From positions 1-64,000 of the forward strand of contig CANLMR010000007.1 of NCBI GenBank assembly GCA_947492185.1: DNA of 64,000 bases, in the 5' to 3' direction. The notes below the pieces were generated by a model. The model was not told where the DNA came from, ran no database searches, and saw only the letters and a program-made list of their open reading frames with translations. The position numbers and the translations under genes were made by a program. Within the stretch, counting starts at the first letter, position 1. Every line of letters starts with the position of its first letter. Below, piece after piece: positions 53,309-64,000 of the stretch. The DNA is from an uncultured Tenacibaculum sp. (GTDB lineage: Bacteria > Bacteroidota > Bacteroidia > Flavobacteriales > Flavobacteriaceae).

Positions 53309-53360
53309 TAGGTTATCATAATTTGCTCCTCAAGAGTGAGTAGAGCAAGATGATAGTCTA
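53309..53360 (+). promoter_or_regulatory. Long stem-loop in the rpoA-rplQ spacer
   Basis: TAGGTTATCAT/ATGATAGTCTA (11 pairs, 2 G-U) + TTTGCTC/GAGCAAG (7 pairs) + CTC[AAGAGT]GAG. Confidence 0.65.
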
Positions 53361-53373
53361 AAACTTAAAAGTC

Positions 53374-53871
53374 ATGAGACACGGTAAAAAAATAAACCAT
53401 TTAGGTAGAAAAACAGCACATAGAAAATCTATGTTAGCTAATATGGCTTGTTCTTTAATAGAGCACAAGCGAATTAACACTACTGAAGCGAAAGCAAAAG
53501 CTTTACGTAAGTATGTAGAGCCGTTAATTACAAAAGCTAAAGCTGATAACAATGCAACTGAGGAACAAAATACACACAATCGTCGTGTAGTATTTAGTTA
53601 CTTACGTAATAAATACGCAGTTACAGAATTATTCAAAGAAATTTCTGTGAAAGTTGCAGATAGACCAGGTGGATACGTTCGTATTATCAAATTAGGTAAT
53701 CGTCAAGGAGATAACGCGCCAATGGCAATGGTAGAATTAGTTGACTATAACGAGTTATATAATCCTAACGGCAAAAAAGCTAAGAAGACTACTCGTCGTA
53801 GTCGTCGTGGAGGAGCTAAGAAAGCTGCTGCCCCTGTAACTGATGTTGAAGCTTCACAAGAAGAAGAATAA
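53374..53871 (+). CDS. rplQ: 50S ribosomal protein L17
   Basis: [34 protein letters not shown]. Confidence 0.98.
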   Translation: MRHGKKINHLGRKTAHRKSMLANMACSLIEHKRINTTEAKAKALRKYVEPLITKAKADNNATEEQNTHNRRVVFSYLRNKYAVTELFKEISVKVADRPGGYVRIIKLGNRQGDNAPMAMVELVDYNELYNPNGKKAKKTTRRSRRGGAKKAAAPVTDVEASQEEE

Positions 53872-53891
53872 ATGACAGTTTTATAAAATAT

Positions 53892-53928
53892 AAAAAAGGA
53901 TAAACAATTTAGTTTATCCTTTTTTTTT
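53892..53928 (+). terminator. Rho-independent terminator after rplQ
   Basis: AAAAGGATAAAC(AATTTA)GTTTATCCTTTTTTTT. Confidence 0.9.
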
Positions 53929-54047
53929 AAACTATTTTTGACAAATTTTTTAAATCATAAATATTTAGGTTATGAATCTTTAGATTGTTAAAGGATTGAT
54001 TTGTAGCTGAAACACCTGAAAATATTCAACAAAAACACAACAAACTA

Positions 54048-55154
54048 ATGAAATACACAACACGAAAAAAGGCACTAGTTTTACTTGCAGACGGTACAGT
54101 TTTTTACGGTAAATCTGTAGGAATTGAAGGTACTGTAACTGGAGAAATTTGCTTTAATACTGGTATGACAGGTTACCAAGAAATATTTACAGACCCATCA
54201 TATTTTGGCCAATTAATGGTTGCTACAAATGCTCATATTGGAAACTATGGAGTTAATGATGAGGAAATAGAATCTGAAGGAATTAAAATTTCAGGCTTAA
54301 TCTGTAGGAATTTTAGTTTTGAACATTCTAGAGTAGATTCTGATGGGAATTTAAAAGATTGGTTCGAAAAGCACAATCTTGTAGCAGTTTCAGATGTTGA
54401 TACACGTGCACTTGTATCTTATATTAGAGAGAATGGAGCTATGAATGCAATTATTACTACTGAAACTGATAACATTGAGGCGCTTAAAAAACAATTGTCT
54501 GAAGTTCCAAATATGGAAGGTTTAGAATTAGCTTCTCAAGTGTCTACAAAAGAACCATATTTTGTTGGAGATGAAAATGCTACATATAAAATTGCTGCTG
54601 TTGATATTGGAATAAAGAAAAACATCCTTAGAAATTTAGCGAAAAGAGATGCTTACATTAAAGTTTATCCTTACAATGCTAAGTTTGAAGAGTTAGAATC
54701 TTGGAATCCTGATGGGTATTTTATTTCTAATGGGCCTGGAGATCCAGAACCTTTAACAGAAGCACAAAATTTAGCGAAAGAAGTAATAGAGAGAGATTTA
54801 CCAATGTTCGGAATTTGCTTAGGTCATCAAGTAATCGCTTTAGCAAATGGGATTTCTACCTACAAAATGCATAATGGACATAGAGGAATTAATCACCCTG
54901 TAAAGAACTTAGTTACGGGTAAAGGAGAAATTACTTCACAAAATCATGGGTTTGCTATCAATAGAGAAGAAACTGAGGCACACGGAGATGTTGAAATTAC
55001 ACATGTACACTTAAATGATAATACCGTAGCTGGAATTAAAATGAAGAGTAAGAATGTATTTTCAGTACAATATCACCCAGAAGCTAGTCCTGGTCCACAC
55101 GATTCAGAATATTTATTTGATCAGTTTATAGAGAACATAAAATTGGCAAAATAA
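54048..55154 (+). CDS. carA: Carbamoyl-phosphate synthase small subunit
   Basis: LLADGTVFYGKSVGIEGTVTGEICFNTGMTGYQEIFTDPSYFGQ; MFGICLGHQVIALANG. Confidence 0.97.
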   Translation: MKYTTRKKALVLLADGTVFYGKSVGIEGTVTGEICFNTGMTGYQEIFTDPSYFGQLMVATNAHIGNYGVNDEEIESEGIKISGLICRNFSFEHSRVDSDGNLKDWFEKHNLVAVSDVDTRALVSYIRENGAMNAIITTETDNIEALKKQLSEVPNMEGLELASQVSTKEPYFVGDENATYKIAAVDIGIKKNILRNLAKRDAYIKVYPYNAKFEELESWNPDGYFISNGPGDPEPLTEAQNLAKEVIERDLPMFGICLGHQVIALANGISTYKMHNGHRGINHPVKNLVTGKGEITSQNHGFAINREETEAHGDVEITHVHLNDNTVAGIKMKSKNVFSVQYHPEASPGPHDSEYLFDQFIENIKLAK

Positions 55155-55224
55155 TCTATAAATACTGAAAACGATTTCGTAGAATTTACCTAAAAAATAA
55201 ACTAAAATACTGTAGCATTTGTAA

Positions 55225-56544
<1,320 letters not shown>

Positions 56545-56568
56545 TAAATCACGTTTAAATATTCTATA

Positions 56569-56597
56569 AAAAATCTCGGTTTTCCGAGATTTTTTTA
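56569..56597 (+). terminator. Rho-independent terminator after eno
   Basis: AAATCTCGG-TTTT-CCGAGATTTTTTT. Confidence 0.88.
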
Positions 56598-56745
56598 TGG
56601 AATTCATTATCGAATTCTATAATTAGAGTATTACTAATAATTTTTCACAATTTTTTAAAGGGAAATCTCTTTAACAAAATTTCAAAAATGGATTTAAAAT
56701 GGTATCTTCGTGCATCATTTAAACATTTAAAAAACAAATAAAAAA

Positions 56746-58032
56746 ATGTCAGAAATAGCGAAACTACAAATTGGCGAAAATACATATGAGTTTCCTTTAG
56801 TAAAAGGTACTGAAAATGAAGTTGCAATAGATCTTAAAACGTTAAGAGGTGCTACAGGAGGTGTTATTACTGTAGATCCAGGTTTTAAAAATACAGGTTC
56901 TTGCCAAAGTGCTATTACATTTTTAAATGGAGAAGAAGGTGTTTTACGTTATAGAGGATATTCTATAGAAGAATTAGCTGAAAAAGCAGATTTTTTAGAA
57001 GTAGCTTACTTATTAATTTTTGGTGAATTACCGACTAAAGAGCAATTGGATAAGTTCTATAATGATATATTAGATGAAGCAATAGTAGATGACGATATTA
57101 AGAAGATAATTGATGCTTTTCCAAAGAATGCCCATCCAATGGGAGTATTATCATCATTAACTTCAGCATTAACAGCTTTTAATCCAACTTCTGTAAATGT
57201 AGATTCTGAAGAGGAAATGTATAATGCAATTGTTAAGATAATGGGTAAGTTCCCAGTCTTAGTTTCTTGGACAATGCGCAAATTAAAAGGTTTACCATTA
57301 GATTATGGTTCTAGAAAATTAGGTTATGTAGAGAATGTATTACATATGATGTTTAAAAAACCTAATGAAGATTACGAGCAAAATCCAATCTTAGTTAATG
57401 CATTAGATAAGTTATTAATCTTACATGCTGACCACGAGCAAAATTGTTCTACTTCAACAGTGAGAATTGTTGGTTCTTCTCATGCTGGATTATTCGCTTC
57501 ACTTTCTGCAGGTATTTCTGCTTTATGGGGACCATTACATGGAGGTGCTAACCAAGCAGTGTTAGAAATGTTAGAAGCAATTAAAGCTGATGGAGGAGAT
57601 ACTAAAAAATATATGGGTAAAGCTAAAGATAAAGAAGACCCGTTCCGTTTAATGGGATTCGGACACAGAGTTTATAAAAACTTTGATCCGCGTGCTAAGA
57701 TTATTAAAGTTGCCGCTGATGAGGTGTTAAATGATTTAGGTGTTGATGATCCTATCTTAGATGTTGCTAAAGGTTTAGAGCAAGAAGCTTTAAATGATGA
57801 GTACTTCGTAAAAAGAAGATTATATCCTAATGTAGATTTTTACTCTGGTATTATTTACAGAGCAATGGGAATCCCTGTTGAAATGTTTACTGTAATGTTC
57901 GCTTTAGGACGTTTACCAGGATGGATTGCTCAATGGAGAGAAATGCGTTTACGTAAAGAACCAATTGGACGCCCTCGCCAAGTCTATACAGGTGAAAATT
58001 TCCGCCCTTTTGTGGATATTAATAAAAGATAA
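56746..58032 (+). CDS. gltA: Citrate synthase
   Basis: DPGFKNTGSCQSAITFLNGEEGVLRYRGYSIEELA; GPLHGGANQAVLEML; FGHRVYKNFDPRAKI. Confidence 0.97.
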   Translation: MSEIAKLQIGENTYEFPLVKGTENEVAIDLKTLRGATGGVITVDPGFKNTGSCQSAITFLNGEEGVLRYRGYSIEELAEKADFLEVAYLLIFGELPTKEQLDKFYNDILDEAIVDDDIKKIIDAFPKNAHPMGVLSSLTSALTAFNPTSVNVDSEEEMYNAIVKIMGKFPVLVSWTMRKLKGLPLDYGSRKLGYVENVLHMMFKKPNEDYEQNPILVNALDKLLILHADHEQNCSTSTVRIVGSSHAGLFASLSAGISALWGPLHGGANQAVLEMLEAIKADGGDTKKYMGKAKDKEDPFRLMGFGHRVYKNFDPRAKIIKVAADEVLNDLGVDDPILDVAKGLEQEALNDEYFVKRRLYPNVDFYSGIIYRAMGIPVEMFTVMFALGRLPGWIAQWREMRLRKEPIGRPRQVYTGENFRPFVDINKR

Positions 58033-58052
58033 ATTGAAATAAAACCATATAG

Positions 58053-58089
58053 TGTCATTCTGAATTAGTATCAGAATGACATTTTTTTT
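58053..58089 (+). terminator. Hairpin TGTCATTCTGA/TCAGAATGACA + T8 between gltA and the following gene
   Basis: 11-bp perfect stem with poly-T tract; T-tract ends 5 bp before the next ATG. Confidence 0.85.
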
Positions 58090-58094
58090 GATGC

Positions 58095-59009
58095 ATGTTA
58101 CAACTCAACGTAAAAAACGAAACGACAAGGTTAAGGGCAGTGGTATTAGGTACTGCAGAAAGTAATGGCCCTGTTCCAAAAGTAGGAGATTGTTATGATC
58201 CTAAAAGTAAGCAGCATGTAATTGCTGGAACATATCCTAAAGAAGAAGATATGATTGCTGAAATGGAAGCTGTTGCAAATGTTTTTAGGAAGTATGATGT
58301 TCAGATTTTTAGACCAGAAATCATTCAAGATTATAATCAGATTTTTTCTAGAGATATAGCTTTTGTAATTGATGATAAGTTGGTTAAAGCGAACATTCTT
58401 CCTGATAGGAATAGAGAGTATGAAGCAATCCAACATGTTGTTTCACAAATTAATCCTGAAAATGTAATTGAACTTCCCGAAGAATGTCATGTTGAAGGAG
58501 GAGATGTTATGCCTTGGAATGACTATATTTTTATAGGTACATATTCAGGAAATGATTATTCAGATTATATTACTGCGAGAACAAATACAGATGCTGTAAT
58601 TGCTTTACAGGAATTGTTTCCAGATAAAACAGTTAAGGCTTTTGAATTGAGAAAATCTAATGAAGATCCAAAAGAAAATGCTTTACATTTAGATTGTTGT
58701 TTCCAACCTATAGGAAAAGATAAAGCAATACTTCATAAAAATGGATTTCTTGTGGAAAAGGAATATCAATGGTTAGTTGATTACTTTGGTGAAGAAAATA
58801 TTTTCGAAATTTCTAAAGAAGAAATGTATAACATGAATAGTAATGTTTTTTCTATTTCTGAAGAAGTAATTATATCAGAAAAAAACTTCACAAGATTAAA
58901 TACTTGGTTAAGAGAAAAAGGATTTACAGTAGAAGAAGTTCCATATGCTGAGATTGCAAAGCAAGAAGGATTATTAAGATGTTCTACATTACCATTAATA
59001 AGAGATTAG
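58095..59009 (+). CDS. Amidinotransferase/DDAH/arginine deiminase-fold hydrolase
   Basis: 304 aa; SRDIAFVIDDKLV, HVEGGDVMPW, LHLDCCFQPI (catalytic His), LLRCSTLPLIRD (catalytic Cys). Confidence 0.8.
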   Translation: MLQLNVKNETTRLRAVVLGTAESNGPVPKVGDCYDPKSKQHVIAGTYPKEEDMIAEMEAVANVFRKYDVQIFRPEIIQDYNQIFSRDIAFVIDDKLVKANILPDRNREYEAIQHVVSQINPENVIELPEECHVEGGDVMPWNDYIFIGTYSGNDYSDYITARTNTDAVIALQELFPDKTVKAFELRKSNEDPKENALHLDCCFQPIGKDKAILHKNGFLVEKEYQWLVDYFGEENIFEISKEEMYNMNSNVFSISEEVIISEKNFTRLNTWLREKGFTVEEVPYAEIAKQEGLLRCSTLPLIRD

Positions 59010-59032
59010 ATTTTTTAAAAAGATAAAATATA

Positions 59033-59058
59033 AAGCCTGAGATTTTTCTCAGGCTTTT
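59033..59058. terminator. Bidirectional terminator AAAGCCTGAG(ATTTTT)CTCAGGCTTT
   Basis: Between convergent genes 58095..59009 (+) and 59062..59346 (-). Confidence 0.85.
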
Positions 59059-59061
59059 ATA

Positions 59062-59346
59062 TTATATTCTCGAAATTGATACTATATGAGGTCTTCCATC
59101 TAATGGAGCATAAATTTCTACAATTGCTTCCCAAACAACCATTGCTGGTGGCATAGAAGCTTCACATTTAAAACGGTAGTTTGTTCCAGCTACTATTTGT
59201 TTGGCAACAGATTCTGGAGTGTAAGTAACACCAACGAATCCGTTTAAAGCTTCGTCGAATACTTTTTTGTCTTCAGCTGATAAAGGTCCGTAAGAACTCC
59301 ATCCTCCTACCAATGTGTTTTCTTTTGTTGCAGTTTGATTTGACAT
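59062..59346 (-). CDS. Stefin-type cystatin-like small protein
   Basis: 94 aa, no signal peptide; TLVGGWSS (N-terminal GG), KQIVAGTNYRFKCEA (cystatin QxVxG motif plus TNY). Confidence 0.75.
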   Translation of the reverse strand: MSNQTATKENTLVGGWSSYGPLSAEDKKVFDEALNGFVGVTYTPESVAKQIVAGTNYRFKCEASMPPAMVVWEAIVEIYAPLDGRPHIVSISRI

Positions 59347-59617
59347 AATAAAAAAATTTAAGTTTAGTTATTCCTACTCGTATGGCTTTTCGGTTTATCG
59401 CCTCTATAATTAACTATATAGAAAAGTCGTTTTTTAAAGTGATAACATCTACACTATTATAAAATCCCTAATTCGTTATTTCATTTTTATTGATATGCTA
59501 AAATTCAATAAAAAAATACTTGATAATTGATTTGATTCAATAAGTGTATGAAATAAAAACATAAGCGTTTTAAATTATGGTAAGAACGAATAAACAATTA
59601 TATTTGTAGTATTAAGC

Positions 59618-59694
59618 TTTAGGAGTAGCTAGTTAAACTAGTTTGAGAAATATCCTTAGAACCTGATTTGGTTAACACCAACGGAGGGAAAAGT
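59618..59694 (+). ncRNA. TPP riboswitch (THI element)
   Basis: TTAGGAGTAGC...TTTGAGAAATATCCTTAGAACCTGATTTGGTTAACACCAACGGAGGGAAAAG; classic CUGAGA/ACCUGAU..GGNUAAYRCCAGCGNAGGGAA pattern upstream of thiS-thiC. Confidence 0.93.
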
Positions 59695-59761
59695 AATCTT
59701 CATTTTTAATACATCTTTATAGGGTGTATTGATGCTTCTAGAGTTTATTTAATTTGTTTTT

Positions 59762-61851
<2,090 letters not shown>

Positions 61852-61866
61852 ATAATTTAAACTTTA

Positions 61867-61953
61867 AACGTCATTACGAGGAGAAAACGACGAAGTAATC
61901 TGTTTTTTATAAAGTAGATTGCTTCATCCCGAAACTTCGGGACTCGCAATGAC
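61867..61953. repeat. Dispersed inverted repeat element, copy 1
   Basis: AAACGTCATTACGAGGAGAAAACGACGAAGTAATCTG...AGATTGCTTC...CTCGCAATGAC; near-complementary ends. Confidence 0.85.
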
Positions 61954-61985
61954 AATATTTAAATTCTGAAAATTAATAATTGAAT

Positions 61986-62588
61986 ATGTTAATAATTCTT
62001 ACTTCTGAACGAGAAATAGAAAATGAAACAATGCTTTTAAACCAATTGTTTGAAAATGGTTTAGAAGTATTGCATCTAAGAAAACCTTCATTTGATATTG
62101 AAGGGTATAGGAAATTATTAAACCAAATTGAAAAGAAATATTATAAGAGAATAGTAATTCATCAATATTTGAATTTATGTATGGAATACGAATTAAAAGG
62201 TATCCATCTTCAAGAGAGTGTAAGGGAATCGTTGGTAAATACGTTAGAATCTTTTACAAACGCATATAAGAAGAGAGGCTTTTCTGTAAGTAGTTCTTTT
62301 CATGAACCAGAAGAGTTGAATGCTTGTTCAATAAAATTTGATTATCATTTATTAAGTCCAGTTTTTTCTTCAATATCTAAACAAGGATATGAAGGAAGAG
62401 GTTTTGATGTTAATCACATTGATAAAACGATTATAGGAATGGGCGGAGTAAATTCACAAACTATACCTGAAGTTTTTAAACTTGGTTTTAAAGGAATAGG
62501 AGTTTTAGGAGGGGTTTGGAATACAGGAACTCCGATAGAAAGTTTTAAAGAAATAAAACGTCATTACGAGGAGGAAACGACGAAGTAA
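61986..62588 (+). CDS. Thiamine phosphate synthase-like protein (ThiE/TenI family)
   Basis: LITSEREIENE..LHLRKPSF..., FDYHLLSPVFSSISKQGYEGRGF, IIGMGGVNSQTIPEVFKLGFKGIGVLGGVW. Confidence 0.8.
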   Translation: MLIILTSEREIENETMLLNQLFENGLEVLHLRKPSFDIEGYRKLLNQIEKKYYKRIVIHQYLNLCMEYELKGIHLQESVRESLVNTLESFTNAYKKRGFSVSSSFHEPEELNACSIKFDYHLLSPVFSSISKQGYEGRGFDVNHIDKTIIGMGGVNSQTIPEVFKLGFKGIGVLGGVWNTGTPIESFKEIKRHYEEETTK

Positions 62589-62638
62589 TCTTTACATCAA
62601 TTAACAGATTGCTTCTTTCATACTTCAATCGCAATGAC
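62557..62638. repeat. Dispersed inverted repeat element, copy 2, overlapping the 3' end of 61986..62588
   Basis: AAACGTCATTACGAGGAGGAAACGACGAAGTAATCTT...AGATTGCTTC...TCGCAATGAC. Confidence 0.85.
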
Positions 62639-62648
62639 TATATAGAAA

Positions 62649-63401
62649 ATGAAACAACGCCCTTACATACTAACTATCGCTGGTTTTGATCCAACAAATG
62701 GAGCAGGTTTAACAGCAGATGTTAAAACCTTTGAACAATTAAAATGTTGCGGTTTATCTGTTTGTACAGCGAACACAATACAAAGTGATACTGAATTTCT
62801 AAAGTGTGATTGGATAGAAATAGATACCATTTTAGAGCAGATTCGAGTTTTGATGAATCGCTTTTCAGTTAATGTTGTAAAGATTGGAATTGTAGAGAAT
62901 TGGATAACACTATCCAAAATTATTGATTTGGTATTGAGTTTAAATCCAACCTCGAAAATAATTCTAGATCCAGTTTTAAAATCGTCATCTGGATTTTCGT
63001 TTCACGAGAATTTTAATGAGAAAGACTTTGATGAGATTTTGGCAAAGATTTATATGATCACACCGAATTATCAGGAAATACAGAATCTATATCAACGAAA
63101 AAGTATAGAGGAGACTATTACTCACATACAATCAAAAACCAACTTGTTTTTAAAAGGAGGTCATAATTTAGAAAAGCTAGGAGTTGATTATTTATATACG
63201 ATAGAAGGAAAAGCACATCCTTTTAATCCTAAAAAAGGAATAAAAATATACGAAAAGCATGGTAGCGGTTGTGTTTTGTCATCAGCAATTGCAAGCCATA
63301 TAGCTTTAAAATATTCATTAGTAAAATCTTGTTTTAAAGGAAAAAGATATATCGAGAAAGTATTGAGTTCTAATAAAACATTACTAGGATATCATAATTA
63401 A
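62649..63401 (+). CDS. thiD: Hydroxymethylpyrimidine/phosphomethylpyrimidine kinase
   Basis: LTIAGFDPTNGAGLTADVKTFEQLKCCGLSVCTANTIQ; ILDPVLKSSSG; KHGSGCVLSSAIAS. Confidence 0.9.
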   Translation: MKQRPYILTIAGFDPTNGAGLTADVKTFEQLKCCGLSVCTANTIQSDTEFLKCDWIEIDTILEQIRVLMNRFSVNVVKIGIVENWITLSKIIDLVLSLNPTSKIILDPVLKSSSGFSFHENFNEKDFDEILAKIYMITPNYQEIQNLYQRKSIEETITHIQSKTNLFLKGGHNLEKLGVDYLYTIEGKAHPFNPKKGIKIYEKHGSGCVLSSAIASHIALKYSLVKSCFKGKRYIEKVLSSNKTLLGYHN

Positions 63402-63406
63402 TTATA

Positions 63407-64000
63407 ATGATAAGTAAATTACAATATATATCACAAGGAGTTACTCCAGAAGAACATTTATTAAACATTCAAAATGCTTGTACAGCAGGATCAGAATGGG
63501 TTCAACTTCGTTTAAAAAATCAAACGGATAAAGTAATTTTAGAAACAGCTCAAAAAGCAAGAGAAATTACCAATCATTTTCAAACAAGATTAATAATAAA
63601 TGATCATTATAAGATTGCTAAACAAGTAAACGCAGATGGAGTTCATTTGGGGAAAACTGATGCTTGCCCAACTGTTGTTCGAGAATTTTTGGGAAAACTA
63701 TTTCTTGTTGGAGGAACAGCAAATACACTAGAAGATTGTAAAAATTTACTTGAAAAGCAAGTGGACTATATCGGGCTAGGACCATTTAGATATACCGTAA
63801 CAAAGAAAAATTTAAGCCCGATTTTAGGTTTAGAAGGTTATCAAGTGCTACTAGAAGAGTTAAATACGGAAACACCCGTAATTGCTATCGGAGGAATTGT
63901 TTTAGAAGATATACCATCATTATTGAAAACAAATATCCATGGAATTGCAGTATCAGGAGAAATAACTAAAGACTTCAATTCTATTTCAAAATTTCATCAA
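63407..64000 (+). CDS. thiE: Thiamine phosphate synthase, truncated by window end
   Basis: Translated by eye: MISKLQYISQGVTPEEHLLNIQNACTAGSEWVQLRLKNQ... VDYIGLGPFRYT..., continues off the window; absent from the ORF track because no stop is present. Confidence 0.88.
   Translation, partial: MISKLQYISQGVTPEEHLLNIQNACTAGSEWVQLRLKNQTDKVILETAQKAREITNHFQTRLIINDHYKIAKQVNADGVHLGKTDACPTVVREFLGKLFLVGGTANTLEDCKNLLEKQVDYIGLGPFRYTVTKKNLSPILGLEGYQVLLEELNTETPVIAIGGIVLEDIPSLLKTNIHGIAVSGEITKDFNSISKFHQ

Overview
This 64 kb window comes from an AT-rich Flavobacteriaceae-type (Bacteroidota) chromosome. From left to right it contains: (1) the C-terminal end of an OmpA-family protein. (2) A small accessory module (~0.8-5.6 kb) with a Zn-ribbon/winged-helix-like ORFan divergent from an XRE regulator, three consecutive overlapping tyrosine recombinases (RIT, 'recombinase in trio', architecture), an inverted-repeat array and a truncated radC tail. 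(3) A small glycan/surface cluster (polysaccharide deacetylase, FemAB-like, flippase, GT4). (4) Tandem beta-barrel paralogs next to a 7TM-AraC regulator. (5) Housekeeping genes (yjjG-like HAD, rarA, rhomboid, rlmB). (6) Two SusC/SusD systems, one followed by a VCBS/ASPIC lipoprotein and a vanadium-haloperoxidase/PAP2 protein. (7) A BamA/TamA-like protein. (8) The str-S10-spc-alpha ribosomal protein superoperon (rpsL to rplQ). (9) carA, eno, gltA, an amidinotransferase-fold enzyme and a small stefin/cystatin-like protein. (10) A TPP-riboswitch-led thi operon cut by the window end. The observations I rate highest are a set of structured intergenic RNAs in the ribosomal operons (before rplC, rpsH, rpsD, rpoA and rplQ), the RIT trio with its recombination-site-like repeats and radC remnant, a stefin-like cystatin in a bacterium, and a mobile-type dispersed repeat that supplies the C-terminus and stop codon of a thiE-like gene. 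All calls come from reading the sequence; no searches or folding programs were run.
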